Assembly (NCBI GenBank): GCA_963921425.1 | Contig: OY992836.1 | Location: forward strand, 4,789,825-4,853,824 | Source of the DNA: Dryas octopetala | Taxonomy: Eukaryota > Streptophyta > Magnoliopsida > Rosales > Rosaceae | Direction: 5' to 3' | Length of the DNA stretch: 64,000 nt | Shown here: positions 1-12,328 of the stretch, in pieces | Layout: every line of letters begins with the position of its first letter | Numbering within the stretch: position 1 is the first letter of the stretch | Notes under the pieces: model-generated | Seen by the model: only the letters and a program-made list of their open reading frames with translations | What the model was told of the DNA's origin: nothing | Databases searched by the model: none | Made by a program: the position numbers and the translations under genes

Positions 1-270
1 TCGACACAAAACGACTCGTGTGGGCCCCAATAGGATATACCTTAACATAAATAAGTTGAGGTATACCTCAATAAAAAGAGCCTGTATATATATATATATA
101 GTGAGGGGGAATTTGAATGATGCCTATTATTTGAATATCTTTCTTTATTTTCACTACACACCACTTAGTCACAAGTTCTTATAAATTTACTTTTACATCA
201 ATTCAATCTCATAATTTACATGACAAATTGAAAATCTCAAGTCTCATCATGATGATTCTCATCACTAACA
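1..270. other. AT-rich flank, no gene seen
   Basis: AT-rich intergenic sequence with a short (TA)n run near 85-100. No coding potential or repeat boundary can be supported here. Confidence 0.6.
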
Positions 271-293
271 AGTCTATATATATATATATATAT

Positions 294-715
294 AACACCC
301 TTCTAGTAAGGGATTCTGCATTTAACTCTAAATAAGGGATGGCTTGGCTACCGTTGGATCTCTTTTAATGAGATCTGACGGTGGATGTTATAACCCAGCT
401 GATAGCCCGTTCCTAATCCCAAACACGTTTAATCAAAACACCCAGCAAGACCCAACACGTGACTTCTACTGGGGATTGAGAGGACAAAACACAATTAAGA
501 GAGAGAAAGCTCGCTCGCGAGGAAGAAGAAGCAACTAGCTCGCAAGTTGCAGAGAAGCTAGCGGGCGAAGAAGAAAAAGTAGCTAGCTCGCGAAGATCCT
601 GAGTGGTGTAAGCCTCTCACGAAGAAGATCTTCAGACAGAGAGAGATCGCGACGGGTTGCAGGGAAGGGAAGCTCGTGAAAGAGAATCTCGCGAGTTGGT
701 GTGAGCTCTCAGGTA
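294..715 (+). repeat. left terminal inverted repeat of the MULE
   Basis: Pairs with 5585-5975 in inverted orientation. A short open frame starting MATVGSLLMRSD occurs in both arms, as expected for inverted copies. The inner part is rich in gctcgcgaag and gagaagaag motifs and ends near a plausible splice donor (caggtacgtt, about 710-719), which suggests the TIR holds the promoter and first noncoding exon of the transposase. The inner edge is approximate. Confidence 0.85.
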
Positions 716-857
716 CGTTCTTTGATTTGGATTTATTATTGGATTTTCAATTTGAGTTTTTGATTTGTTTTCTTCTTCTTGTATGGATTGAGTTTTGCTT
801 GCTTTAGGATTTGAAATTGGGTTGTTCTTGGATTTGGGGTTTTATTCTTGGATTTTG

Positions 858-1876
858 TGACAGGACCGCCCCCGGATTCCACCCTGAAACCCGGAGAGGT
901 CCTGCGGGAATCCAAATTCAAGGAAAATTCTACCGAAAATTCGGCAGAACCTCCCCTAAAAATGGACTAACCCAGAAATTTCAAATTCCTATATACTCGA
1001 AATTAATCAACATCAATTAGGAAAATGAAAACCCAAAGGAAGAGGAAGAAATCTCACCAAAAATAGGGATGAAATGGGCTGAGATTTGGCCGGAATCCGG
1101 CGAGCAGTGGCGGCGGGCTGGGCTTCCTCTGGCCTCGTTCTCGCGCGTGTGGGAGCTGGGCTGGCTGGAGGAGGGTCGGGCCGAGCTGATCGGCCGACGG
1201 GGGAGGTCGCCGGTGGTCGGGGTCGATGGAACAGCCGCCGAAAGTGGCTGGGTTGGCTGGGTTGGCCGCGCGCAGAGGAGAGAGAAGAGAGAGAGAACTC
1301 GGGGAGAGAGAAGGCTGGGGGTGTTTGGCGTCTGGGGGGAGCTCGCCGGAGCCAGAGGCCAGGTCGGCGAGTGGTGGTCGACGGCGAGGTGAGTGGGGGT
1401 GGCTGGGGCTGGTGCGCGCAGGGGAAAGGGTGCGGGGGTGGAGTGAAGACAGGGAGAGAGAGAGTGCGGGGAGAGAGAGATATAAAGGAGAGAGAGAGAG
1501 AGAGAGAGAGAAATGTCTAGAAAATCTTATTTTTAAACCCCAATTTGTCATTTTACGAAATTGCCCCTCGCTTCAAACGCCCATATCTTTCAAACTGTAA
1601 CTCCGATTGACGCGTGCCGCGTGTCTACGAACTCGTGGACTCAAGACCTATCTAACAGACCCGAAGTCAAAATCGAAAACCCATTCATTTTAAAAGTCAA
1701 CTTTGGGTCAAGCTTAAATTAAAACAATAATAAAAATTTTAAATCCAAGCCCTTTTTATTTTCCGAATAAATCCCAAAATCTTTAAAATACAGTCCAACA
1801 TCTTTTATAGACCTCTTAAAAACATAGTTAAATAAAAATTTAAATTTCTAGTGAAAATTTGGGTCGGGTCGTTACA
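858..1876. mobile_element. solo LTR inside the MULE
   Basis: The 1,019 bp segment starts TGACAGGACC and ends GTCGTTACA, so it has TG...CA termini. It is flanked on both sides by the same 5 bp, ttttg (853-857 and 1877-1881). TG...CA ends with a 5 bp target duplication and no internal region are the signature of a solo LTR left by recombination between two LTRs. The middle (about 1080-1520) is GC-rich and ends in a (GA)n run near 1487-1511. Open frames in it are low-complexity and not considered coding. The element family is not identified. Without this insertion the MULE leader reads continuously across the ttttg site. Confidence 0.85.
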
Positions 1877-1892
1877 TTTTGAGGTTTTCAAA

Positions 1893-4074
1893 ATGCAAGT
1901 GCAATGCTTTGGGATGGTAGTTGTAGAAGCTAATGAGATGGTAGCTCCATTGCAAAGTGAGTCAGAAGTAAATTCATTTATGTGTGATGTCAATCATCAA
2001 GAAAACAATGAGTTGAAGCCATTCAAAGATCAACAATTTCAGACAGTGGAAGAAGCTGAGTACTATTACACTAGGTATGCACATAATGTTGGATTTGACA
2101 TTCGAAGTCACTCAACTAAGAAGAGTAAGGATAATGAAATCACAAGGAAGGAGTTTGTGTATAATAAAGAGGGAGAAGGCCCAAAAGAATTGAAAGGTAC
2201 TAAAAAAGGCGTCGTGAAGTAGGAAGAGAGAGTTGTAAAGCGAGATTGATAGTTGTGAAGTCGAAAGTAGGTGGATTTGTAGTCACCATCTTTGATGAGG
2301 CTCACACCCTTGACTTGATAAGCCTATGAAGACGCTACTTGATGAAGTATCGTCGTCGGTTTTCAAGTGCTTAAAAATCATTAAGTGAACAACTAAGCAT
2401 GGTGAACATACCCCCTCATCGACAATTTGACATTTTTGGAGTGCAATTAGGAGGAATTGAAAACATTGGTTGTACAATGCAAGATATGTACAAATATCGC
2501 AGAGATAAGCGTGCTGAGTTGAAGGGGCATGATGGAAACATGTTACAGGACCATTTTTTGTTAGAACAAGATAGAAATTATGGATTCACTTACAAGATCG
2601 AAGCAGATGATTCACAGAAGATAACTCATTGTTTTTGGACATATGCAAATTCTAGGAAAACATATGGTTTCTATGCTGATGTGGTTATTTTTGACACTAC
2701 CTACACCACTAATCAGTATACGATAATATTTGCACCAATGATGGGGGTAAACAATCATGGTCATACAATCATTTTATCTGGGGCATTTTTGAGTGACGAG
2801 ACTACGAACTCATTCAATTGGTTATTCAAATAATTCTTGAAAGTTATGTCAGGTCATTCTCCTAAGATGATCATTACTTATCAAGATCCAGCAATAACAA
2901 AAGCAATTTTAGAACCTCTCCCCAACACATATCACAGATATTGTAGCTGGCATATTATAAATAAATTCTCCGAGAAACTTGACACGATCAAATATACAGA
3001 TTATTGGGATGACTTCAAACGTTGTGTTTGGACATCAAAGACTAAAGATGAGTTTGACTCAAGGTGAAAAGATATTCTTGAAAAAAGTGGGTTAAAAGAA
3101 AATAAGTTGTTGCAATCACTATATGAAATTATATTTAAATGAGTGTCGGCCTATGTAAATCATGTTTTTGGAGCTGACATGTCTAGTAGTCAACGAGCAG
3201 AAAGTGGACACTCATTTTTCAAGGGATATGTGGCCAATACCAATTCTTTGGTGGACTTCATGATTCAATTCAATAGGAGACTTTTACGGCAGCTTCAAAA
3301 GGAGGTTATAGCGGATCACATTGATATCACTAAGAAGCCTAGACTTAAGTGCCTTATTAAAATGGAAAAGCAAATGGTTAACATTTACACGCGCAAATAT
3401 TTTATAAATTTCAAGATGAGTTGTGGGAGAGTTACAACTATAACACAGAGCTTATCAAAGAGAGTGTCACTAATTGCATTTATAAAAGTTACATGGATGA
3501 TCATAGTGGGAGAGTCCGAGAGATTATGTATGACAAATATCTAGACTTTGCATCATGTAGCTGTCAGATGTTCGACAGTGCAAGAATTCCATGCAGCCAT
3601 ATTTTATCATTTCTACAGAAGATACGTCAACTCCATACCTTGTCGGATCAATACATTTTGAAGAGATGGACTAGATCTGCTAAAGCTAATGTTGTGGTGG
3701 ACAACTCTAGTGTAGAGATCAATATTGACAAATCCTTACTTGAAAAACGCAATACCTTATTGCACTGATACTCATACGAGATTGATAAGGTCATCTTAAA
3801 TGATGAGACAAAACTAATATTTTGTGAGGCTATGAATTCTGTTATTGATCGGATTGAGGCCATCTTAAACATTGGTAGTGGTGGCTCTTGTGTTGGAGTT
3901 TCTAATAGACCAAGTGTTACTTGTGTTGTTAGTTATAATAAGCCGGATCTAGTTAGTTTAAAGGGAGTGGAAAAAGACTTAAGAAAGGAAAAGAGAAGTC
4001 GAAAGGAAAGCGACGTGAAAATGGTAGGCGTTTTAATGGTTGTGAGAAAACTGGAGTGTCTCATGACAAAATAA
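1893..4074 (+). pseudogene. FAR1/FHY3-type MULE transposase, broken
   Basis: Translated pieces in order: a FAR1-type DNA-binding region (about 2035-2220, motif AEYYYTRYAHNVGFDIR), a degraded stretch (2220-2400), the MULE transposase core (about 2560-3000, motifs VVIFDTTYTTNQY and YCSWHI), and a SWIM zinc finger (about 3556-3600, CSCQMFDSARIPCSH). DTTY supplies an expected catalytic Asp. The family moves MULE elements by DDE chemistry, and domesticated members are the FAR1/FRS transcription factors. Breaks: a stop at 2220-2222, in-frame stops at 2831-2833 and 3065-3067, another just before 3143, and a frame change between about 3390 and 3425. The remaining part to 4074 is a lysine-rich tail. 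Full-length family members are about 700-800 aa, so most of the gene is represented. It lies inside the element's TIRs, which argues for a transposase rather than a host FRS gene. The start is uncertain; the ATG at 1893 is the first after the solo LTR. Confidence 0.85.
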
Positions 4075-4519
4075 ATTGTCCACTGCTATTATACAGGTAA
4101 GAAGTTGTAACTTTCTGCCATTAATTCTTCATTTGCTATTTTTCTGTTTTTTTTTTTTTTTCAAGATGATGGACTGTTGTGTTTAGGACCATAAGTGGCT
4201 GCTATGTTTTCCTTTTACTGCTATCCATTCAAAGTTTTTTAAGTTTATTTTACTATTGTGTAACTTTGACCCATTCATGATGATGGGCTGCTGTGTAACT
4301 TTAACACAATTCATTATGACATGTTGAATGGACATAATTCATTGCATTTTTTGTTCTTATACTTGCTGTCATATAAAGAGTTTTTATAATATAGGTATGT
4401 GTTTGAAGGTACATATTGCTGTATAGAGGGGTGAATAAAATTAGCAGAAACAATGTCAAGTTTTTTTAAAACTTGTAGATGCTAATTGGATAATTAAAAG
4501 GAGTAATGCAGTAATCATT
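4075..4519. other. spacer between the two MULE genes
   Basis: AT-rich sequence between the convergent transposase and GRF remnants, with a T-run near 4147-4162. It probably holds the 3' untranslated regions of both. No gene seen. Confidence 0.5.
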
Positions 4520-5086
4520 CTACAAATATTTCGTTTTTAGCAATTTATAACACACATGGCCATCATTCATGCACAACCATTTCAGAAGTAAGGATTTGAA
4601 TACCACATTCCAAAGGAAAACACAACCAAGTTTGTTCTTGTTACAAAAGGAATAAACATTATAACAATGTAAATTTGAACATAAAAACACCAAAAGTAGT
4701 ACAACAGTTTTCTTGAGAAAGCCAAATCTAGCTTGTTTCCTCCTCCAAAGTTCTTCCTCAAGTGCTACATTTTTCCTTGAAATATGGGCTAACCATGCAG
4801 ATAATCGAATCACAGTCTCGTTCAAATTTCTCATTGTTCGAAGCTCTTGACGCTCTTGCTCAATTATATCAAATCTTATTAATTAATGAATCTCATTAAT
4901 TAATTTCTTAATAGCCCAGATAAATTTCTCACAATTCATGGATGTCCAAAACAGACGGTTTGGATTCCTATCTGTTTTAGACATTTTCAACTCCAAAACA
5001 CTCCCACACACACATTGTTGTTGTCTTGGCCTATGTTGAACTTCGCTGCTACTGCTTCCATTACGATTAGACATTGTGGATTTCAC
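4520..5086 (-). pseudogene. GRF-type zinc-finger protein (At4g04775-like), one in-frame stop
   Basis: Read on the minus strand from the ATG at 5086. The first ~67 codons contain a Ser-rich start (NGSSSSEVQ), then a GRF zinc-finger pattern (CVCGSVLEL, SKTDRNPNRLFWT, NCEKFIWAI). After a TAA at 4885-4883 the same frame stays open for another ~120 codons with a Glu/Arg-rich helical stretch (EQERQELRTMRNLNETVIRL) and a hydrophobic segment (VVLLLVFLCSNL) that could be a membrane anchor. Small plant proteins with GRF finger, coiled coil and C-terminal hydrophobic segment form the At4g04775-like family; their function is unknown. The gene is convergent with the transposase and inside the TIRs, so it is MULE cargo. 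The stop lies in a short repeat rich in attaatgaa or ttaattaat, so a small slippage duplication is a possible cause. Confidence 0.75.
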
Positions 5087-5584
5087 TGATTACAACAATA
5101 AGACTGACACTCTGCAAACAATCAGAAATTTAATGATGAAGCATAAATCAGTCCCAAATTCAGGATTAATGTTCTAAAGTGCTGAACATATTCATCACCA
5201 TTCACCAGCTACCTTTATGCACTTCTGTCAATGCTTATTATTCAATGAAGACCAAAATAAGGCAACTCTATGCAATGACATTTAGAACTGCAAAAATCTA
5301 CACACAAAAAAAAAAAAATTGCAACCAATCGGTTGAAACAGAATTTAAAGAATCTAGAAACTCTTTCAATAGCAAGCATAAATTGTACAAGACAAATCAA
5401 ATTGGAATTACAAAGAAAAAAAAACCCCAAATCTCTTGATTTTTCTAAATTCCCAAATCCCGAACCATAACTCCCCAAATCGAAAACCCTACCCTAAATA
5501 TTTTAAGAAAACCCCATCATACAAATCAAAAAACCAAGAAGAATATAACAGGACAAATAAAAAAACCTAACTCGGGATAACTAA

Positions 5585-5975
5585 GAAGGTACTTGAAACC
5601 CGTCGTGAGCTTCCATGCAACCCATCGCGATCTTCTCTACAACCCGCGCTGATTCTTCTTCTTCTTCGCGTCTCTCTCTATCTGAAGACCTTCTTCTTGA
5701 GAGGCTCACACCGACTCGGGATCTTCGCGAGCCAGCTTATTCTTCTCACAACTGCTGGGTGTTCTCTCAGTCCCATTAGAAGTCGCGTTGTGTGTCTCAA
5801 GCTGGGTGTTTTGTTCAAACGAGTTCTTTGCTGGGAACGAATTATCATCTGGGCTATATGGGTTATTTGCTGGATTATAACATCCATTGTCAGATCTCAT
5901 TAAAAGAGATCCAACAGTAGCCAAGCCAATCCTTTATGTAAAGTTAAATGCAGGATCCCTTATTAGAAGGGTGTT
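5585..5975 (-). repeat. right terminal inverted repeat of the MULE
   Basis: Reverse complement of the left TIR with scattered differences and small indels. It includes the inverted copy of the MATVGSLLMRSD frame (5706-5924, minus strand) and the cttcttcttcgcg-rich inner part. The outer end is followed directly by a (TA)n run at about 5977-6002. Confidence 0.85.
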
Positions 5976-6003
5976 GTATATATATATATATATATATATA
6001 TAT

Positions 6004-7344
6004 TATCTTTCTATATATTTTTACCACTTTGATTAACTTCAAGGGCTTTACAAAAACACCATAAAGAAAGCAAATCATTTTTGGGGCTTTTAGAAATAGG
6101 CTCCAAACACCAGCTCTTTCTTCTTTTCTTCTATTCATTTGTAAGCAATGAAATTTATTTTAAGTCACAAAAAGTGTATTTTTAAGTCGTAATCCAAACA
6201 AAATTCACATATGAATTGTTTGAAGCACCCAAGAAAAGTGTTCAAACTAATGCACAAGACTAGGGGTGGGATTTTCAACCGAAAAACCGACCGTACCGAA
6301 CCGGTCAGTGGGCCGGTTTTTCTTGGTTTCAGCTCATAAGTGGTTTTCGGTCAATATTTACTACCGACCGACAATTGTCGGGGCTCAACACGATTTTGGG
6401 ATCGTGAAACCGAGATACCAACCAACATGTGTATTTTATTATTATTTGTTTATTTTTTTAATTACGTGGCACATTATGGACCGTTTGATTTAGGATGCAT
6501 ATGATTATCATGCACCCTACCACACCTCATTCCCCTTAAACCTAAAAAACTGAAAACACTCATCCCTCTATCTCAGTCTCTCGAATCTTCTCTCAGTCTC
6601 TCTTGATTCTCAATCTCTCAAATCTCTCGATCTGCATCTCTCTTTCAATCTCTCAATCTACATCTCTCTCAGTGTCTCTCGATTCTCGACTCTCCCTCTC
6701 AGTTTGCATCTCTCTCACTCTCAGTCTCTCTCGACCTTCACTCTCTCACCACCACCCGAGACCTAACTCACCAGTCACCACCACTCTCACTTAATTATGT
6801 GTTTCAGTTTATTTTGGAAATTGTTCTTATGTATTTTGATTTTTCTTTTTTTCCATATACTCAAGATTCAACAACTTTAGAGTGCCACTACCAGGCTGCC
6901 AAATTGCCAATGCCACTACTAACAACTTGTAAATTGTAATGTTATGTAATTTCATGTATTCTTGGTTGAGAAAACTGATTGGGATTTATGTAATAATTAG
7001 TTGAGATTTGGTTTGAGATTTGCTTGTGTAATAATTAATTTAAGGTTATGTAATTTAGTTTGTACTTTGTATTTTGTAATGTAGATTGTAGTCATTAAAT
7101 GATGACTGATTTCACTGATTTGGAGTTTGGACCATTTGGTTATGTAATAATTAGGTATTTAGGTTTGTATTTTACTTTGTGATTTGTGAAATTTGTATTT
7201 AATCTTGTATTTCTGTTTGTGAAAGATGGTGAATGCTATATAAACTTAAACTTAGTTCCAATTTAAGGCATTGGAAAATTTGTCTTATAATACAGGTAGA
7301 TGAGATGGCATTCAATTTTCAAATGGATAATTTCATATGATCTG
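6004..7344. other. intergenic; hAT-like end and CT-rich tract
   Basis: At 6263 a sequence starts taggggtgggattttcaacc and continues with repeated accgaaccgg- and gaccgac-type motifs, as at the ends of many non-autonomous plant hAT elements. I found no matching second end, so its extent is unknown. A CT-rich microsatellite-like tract occupies about 6545-6760. The rest is AT-rich with no gene seen. Confidence 0.4.
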
Positions 7345-8708
7345 TGATGAGTGTGCATTTTGCATCACTTTATGATACTAATTCTTTAACATAGAGTGTT
7401 AGAACTCGATATTTTGTGTTTGTTGTCTTGTTTTTGTGTTTTTAGGTCAAATGAAGCGTAAATAGAAAAAAAGAGTAAATGGAGCCGTTTTGGGACATTT
7501 TCTGGTCAAACTAGGAAAAAATGGTCAATTCCTGGTCAAACCAGGAAAAGAGCTGAAATCCTAGTTAAATGAGGATTCCTAGTCACAAGAGGAAACAACA
7601 AGTCCAGAACCATCATTGTCGAGCCAGAAATGAGAAATCCTAATTGGAGCAGAAGTTCTTGGTATTAGGAAACCTAACCCGACTAGGGAAAGGAATCCTA
7701 ATGACACTAGGAGACTCTAGGAGCAATATAGTCATTACGAGAAGTCAAAATGGACAAAGAATCCTACATCTAAGAGGAATCCTAGTTGGACTAGGAAAAG
7801 TTGGTCAAAGTCAACTCAATCAAGTCAAGATTTCAGAAGTTTCTAGAAGGTGGTGGACATCCATGGAATCAAATGGAGGGAAGAAATGAATTCGAATCCA
7901 AGGGGAAATGAGGGGAGAAATTGGAAGTCAAAGTCAATGGTTAATGGTCAATGGTCAACTATAACATGTCGTGAAGTCAAATGGGTCATGGGCCTATATG
8001 AATGTCGAATGCAAGGTGGCAGCTTATGCATGCATGCGCCAACCCTAGCAGCCCAAGAAGCCCATCACGCCTAACCCATGTGGCAGCCCATGTGCATATG
8101 TGTAAGTGAAACCCTAAAGGCCTATGCATAAGTCACTTAAGCCCAAGGAGCCAAGCCCATGCCACACAGCCCAAGGATTCCTAACCCTAGTCTTGTCGCA
8201 CCCTCCTATACCTTGCCTCACAAGGATTTCTCCCTCACCGCTATATATACCTCCTATTCTCTCATAATTTAGAGTTGAGATATTTTTTACACTTTCAGAA
8301 TTTCAGAGAGAGAGAGAGAGGCTGAAAGCTAGAGAGAGAGAGAGTGATTGGCGTGATAATCTAGAGACAGAATGAGTCAAGCCTTGTGCCGCAAGCCCTA
8401 GCTCACCTTGTCGTCGTCTCTTCTTCTTGCCGCAGCCTCCCCTTTGATGATTCCTTTGGTTTTTCAATTCTCTTTTCTTCTAGAATTCTAGTTTTTAATT
8501 GTTTTGTTTAATTAGTATGTTATTCATTATGGATTGAGAATTTATTTATTTTATTCAGATTTTCTTTTCTATTTTAATTATGTAGTTTATTATTCTATTT
8601 TGCATGTTAGTTGTAGGCTGATTATTGAATATGTCATGCTTTAACAAATCGTTTATCCGTCTCTTGATGAATTAATTTCATGTTTGCATGTATCAAATTC
8701 TCATTGTC
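7345..8708 (+). repeat. 5' LTR, truncated
   Basis: Direct repeat of 10237-11627. It includes the shared blocks around ggtcaaactagg, cccatgcatgcatg and gagagagagag. Homology stops after tcaaattctcatt, where the left copy jumps to unrelated sequence while the right continues for ~700 bp. Confidence 0.8.
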
Positions 8709-10236
8709 AAACCCACATCAAAATCCATCTCAGTGATGGATTTGAATCTTTAGAAGTGTGCGACATTGTTTTAAAAACAAAGTTTTTGAGTCTTTTTGTT
8801 TGTTTTGGGTAGTTTTGAGTCCCCAACTAATTGATTTGATTGTGTATGATTGTTATGAGCATGTTTAGTTTGTGTATATATTTGGTGTTTTTTTCTTTCT
8901 AATAGTGTTCCGTAACATATCTTGCAATTCTATGTCATTTAGCCTTGTTGATATGAATTTAGGTAGTGATTTGCATGACTAATGATTTATATGCATAATA
9001 GAGTAGACTTGCATGACCTAAGTGAGCTTTTGAGCCTTGTTCTTAAATTCTTGAGTGTTGCGCGCCACTCTAATTCTTTTGTTGTCATTTGAGTCGTTGT
9101 GTTGATCTCATTATCTTTCATTTGGTCATTTGCTTAAAATTTACATAATTATGAATCAATGAGCTAGCACTCTTTTCTTATGTACACAAAGCAGGTTGTA
9201 TTTGCATGACTCTTGATAGATGAATTTAGGCCTTGTTTGTGTAACCCATAGCCTACAAAGCCTACCCATTACTTGTTTTATCCTTAGTTACCTATTTTGA
9301 GTCTTTTAAGCCGTATTCTTTGTTACCCTATACAAAACCCTAAGTTTGGAGGTGCTACGCCCCTTTTACCCGTTGTACCCTATCTATGGTATTGCAATGT
9401 GTTTACATATTAATTGAGGTGGAAAGAAGTGAAAATGCATAGCCTATACATAAATGTGCTGAAAAAGTATGTATGATGTGCCCAAAAGTAAAAAGAAAGA
9501 AAAGCAAAGAGAAAAAGAAAGAGTTGGGACGGTTTTCAAAGGAAGAAGTGAGCAAAAAGAGTTCAAATTGAGCTATGTAGTGCAAAGAAGCAAGGTATGC
9601 CTCAGAATGTTCTATTGTGCTTGCAATTTCATAGTATTTAGCCCTTTGTGTTTTCCTTTCATTTCAATATTCTATCCTTGCCTAAGCCTTCATTATAACC
9701 CTATTTAAACCCTAGCTGATCTCAAAAGACATGTATTATACTTATGTGGAGTCTATTTGAGAAGGGAGCCTATGATCATTGATTTCATTTCAAGCACTTT
9801 GATTCATTTCTATGAGATCAGTATTTCTTTCTAAATGTGCCGTTATTTCATGTACATATGTGAGCTAATTGTTTTTGTTACATATTTCCTCTCACATATA
9901 TCTTTGAGTGCACATATCAATCAAATTCTTTAGTGTTTATCATTGAGAGTATGTCATAATGAGGATTGGAGTTGAATCTATTGTGTATATATTGATTTAG
10001 TTTTGTTTATCTAACACTTGGATTTGTATCAAGGATGGCCTATATGACAATAAAGGAGTGAGATATATGTTATTTGAAATGTTATTAAAATTTGGAGAAT
10101 GCAATTTATATGCTTTACTTTCCTATGTGATTAATGGTTATGCGCATGGATTTAATTGTTGGGATGTTAGAGTCAGTTTTGAGTCTTTTCTTCATTTTAT
10201 TTGCTCGAGAACTAGCAAAATCTAAGTTTGGGGGTG
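8709..10236 (+). other. noncoding internal remnant of the LTR element
   Basis: AT-rich sequence with no gag, protease or polymerase motif in any frame. It ends with the polypurine tract aagtttgggggtg (10224-10236) just before the 3' LTR. It looks like the long 3' noncoding region typical of such gypsy elements, left after the coding part was deleted. Confidence 0.6.
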
Positions 10237-12328
10237 TGATAAGTGTGCATTTTGCATTACTTTATGATACTAATTCCTTAACCTAGAGTGTTAGAACTCG
10301 ATATTTTTTGTGTTGTTGTCTTGTTTTTGTGTTTTCAGGTCAAATTAAGCATAAATAGGAAAAATGAGCAAATGGAGCCATTTTGGGACATTTCCTGGTC
10401 AAACTAGGAAAAATGGTCCATTCCTGGTCAAACTAAGAAAAGAGCTGAAATCCTAGTCAAATGAGAATTCCTAGTCACAAAAGGAAATAACAAGCCCAGA
10501 ACCATCATTGTCGAGCCAGAAATGAGAAATCCTAATTGGAGCATGAATTCTTGGTTGAACTAGGAAACCTAACTCGACTAAGGAAAGGAGTTCTAATGAC
10601 ACTAGAAGACTCTAAGGGCAATATGGTCATTACAAGAAGTCAAAATAGATAAGGAATCCTACATCTACGAGGAATCCTAGTTGGACTAGGAAAAGTTGGT
10701 CAAAGTCAACTCAATCAAGTTAAGATTCCAGAAGCTTCTAAAAGGTGGTAGACATCCATGGAATCAAATGGAGGGAATAAATGAATTCGAATTCAAAGGG
10801 AAATGAAGGGCGAAATTGGAAGTCAAAGTCAATGGTCAAGGGTCAACTATGACATGTCATGAAGTCAAATGGGCCATGGGCCTATGTGAATGTCGAATGC
10901 AAGGTGGCAGCCCATGCATGCATGAGCCAACCCTAGCAGCCCAAGAAGCCCATCACGCCTAACCCATGTGGCAGCCCATGTGCATATGTGTAAGTGAAAC
11001 CCTAAAGGCCTATGCATAAGTCACTTAAGCCCAAAGAGCCAAGCCCATGCCGCACAGCCCAAAGATTCCTAACCCTAGCCTTGCCACACCCTCATATACC
11101 TTGCCTCACAAGGATTTCTCTCACCTCTATATATACCTCATATTCTCTCATAATTTAGGGTTGAGATATTTTTTACACTTTCAGAATTTTAGAGAGAGAG
11201 AGAGGCCGAAAGCTAGAGAGAGAGAAAAGTGAGAGTGATTGGCGTGACAAGCTAAAGATAGAAGGAGCCAAGCCTTGTGCCGCAAGCCCTAGCTCACCTT
11301 GTCGTGGGTTCCTCCAGCTTGCTAGGTGTCTCCTTCGTCTCTTCTTCTTGCCGCTGCCCCCCCTTTGATGATTCCTTTGGTTTTTCAATTCTCTTTTTTT
11401 CTAGAATTTTAGTTTTTAATTGTTTTGTTTAATTAGTGTGTTATTCATTATAGATTGGGAATTTATTTATGTTATTCATATTTTTTTTTCTATTTTAATT
11501 ATGTAGTTTATTATTCTATCTTGCATGTTAGTTGTAGGCTGATTATTGAATATGTCATGCTTTAACAAATCGTTTATCCGTCTCTTGATGAATTAATTTC
11601 ATGTTTGCATGTATCAAATTCTCATTATCTATTTGAATCCGTTCACAATTTGTTTGAGTCCTTTGACTGGCCACTTTAGGATAATTGCATCTAGTTTATT
11701 TGTTAGGTTTAGTTGTGAAATAGTCAAAGACACTAAATCATAAGTAACAAAGGAATAAGAAATTGTTCTTGATAATGGTTTCGTAGAACCGCTACAAGAA
11801 AATAGTCAAAGCTTGTATGTTGTGCGTGTTTGACGTTCTCATAGATCTTAATGACTCTTACATGGGTAACAGCTGCCTTAGCTTAGTACTAGGGAACATG
11901 TAAGCTAACTGATTAAGGGAGGTCTAAGAAGCTCTTAATTTATACCTTAGGAGAACAATTGCGAGAAAGTAACTAGCCAAACCTTTTTAGCAGTCAAACT
12001 TTGATATATTGTGTTTGAATTGATTTGTCATTAGCCTTGGATGGTTAGAGTATGCAAGTTTGATTTGATGGCTGAAAACTTAACATTGCAAGATAGGATA
12101 ATGGGTGCGTGCGTGCGTGCGGTGTGGTGTGGTGTGCGTGAGTTCCATCTTTCCTAAACCCCTTGTTTAATTATTCTATCGATTAGTTGAATTGATTTGT
12201 TGTGTATTAACCATTCTCTGTGGAATCGACCTCGTGCTTGTACGCTTTGCTACTAATGCGATTCGTGCACTTGCGAGTATACTTAGAATGAGGTATGTTT
12301 TTATTTTGTTCTAAGATAACAATCAACA
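10237..12328 (+). repeat. 3' LTR (about 2.09 kb)
   Basis: The start is fixed by the polypurine tract and by identity with the 5' LTR start. The end is inferred from CA (aatcaaca) followed by acctg. Contains a (tgcg)n/(gtgtg)n run near 12105-12135. Confidence 0.7.

Larger units (their letters stand above)
294..5975 (+). mobile_element. MULE (Mutator-like element) with FAR1-type transposase
   Basis: The two ends are long inverted copies of each other. The left end reads aacacccttctagtaaggga; the reverse complement of the right end reads aacacccttctaataaggga, and similarity runs about 390-420 bp inwards. Between them lie a FAR1-type transposase remnant (+) and a GRF zinc-finger gene remnant (-). 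Long inverted repeats plus a FAR1-type transposase are typical of plant MULEs. Both ends abut (TA)n runs (about 274-293 and 5977-6002), so a target duplication made of TA repeats is possible but cannot be delimited. The transposase has stops and frameshifts, so the copy is not autonomous. A solo LTR (858-1876) sits in its 5' leader. Confidence 0.88.
7345..12328 (+). mobile_element. old LTR retrotransposon with internal and 5' LTR deletion
   Basis: Two long direct repeats start TGATGAGTGTGC (7345) and TGATAAGTGTGC (10237), the second directly preceded by a polypurine tract (aagtttgggggtg). The right copy is about 2.09 kb and ends near 12328 (aatcaaca). The left copy matches it only to about 8708. 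The ~1.5 kb between them has no gag or pol. Outer 5-mers are atctg (7340-7344) and acctg (12329-12333), a one-mismatch candidate target duplication. The layout (TGATAAGTGTGC start, gtggaatcgacctcgtgcttg and cttgcgagtata near the end) resembles LTRs of non-chromovirus Ty3/gypsy elements, as in the nested element at 19.9 kb. Many substitutions and indels separate the copies, so it is old. The deletion took the end of the 5' LTR, the primer site and all coding sequence. Confidence 0.78.

Noticed and set aside
1054..1551. Overlapping ORFs up to 165 codons on both strands in GC-rich DNA
   Set aside because: They are low-complexity (Ser/Leu/Pro or Gly/Arg/Glu) shadows of a GA-rich tract within the solo LTR.
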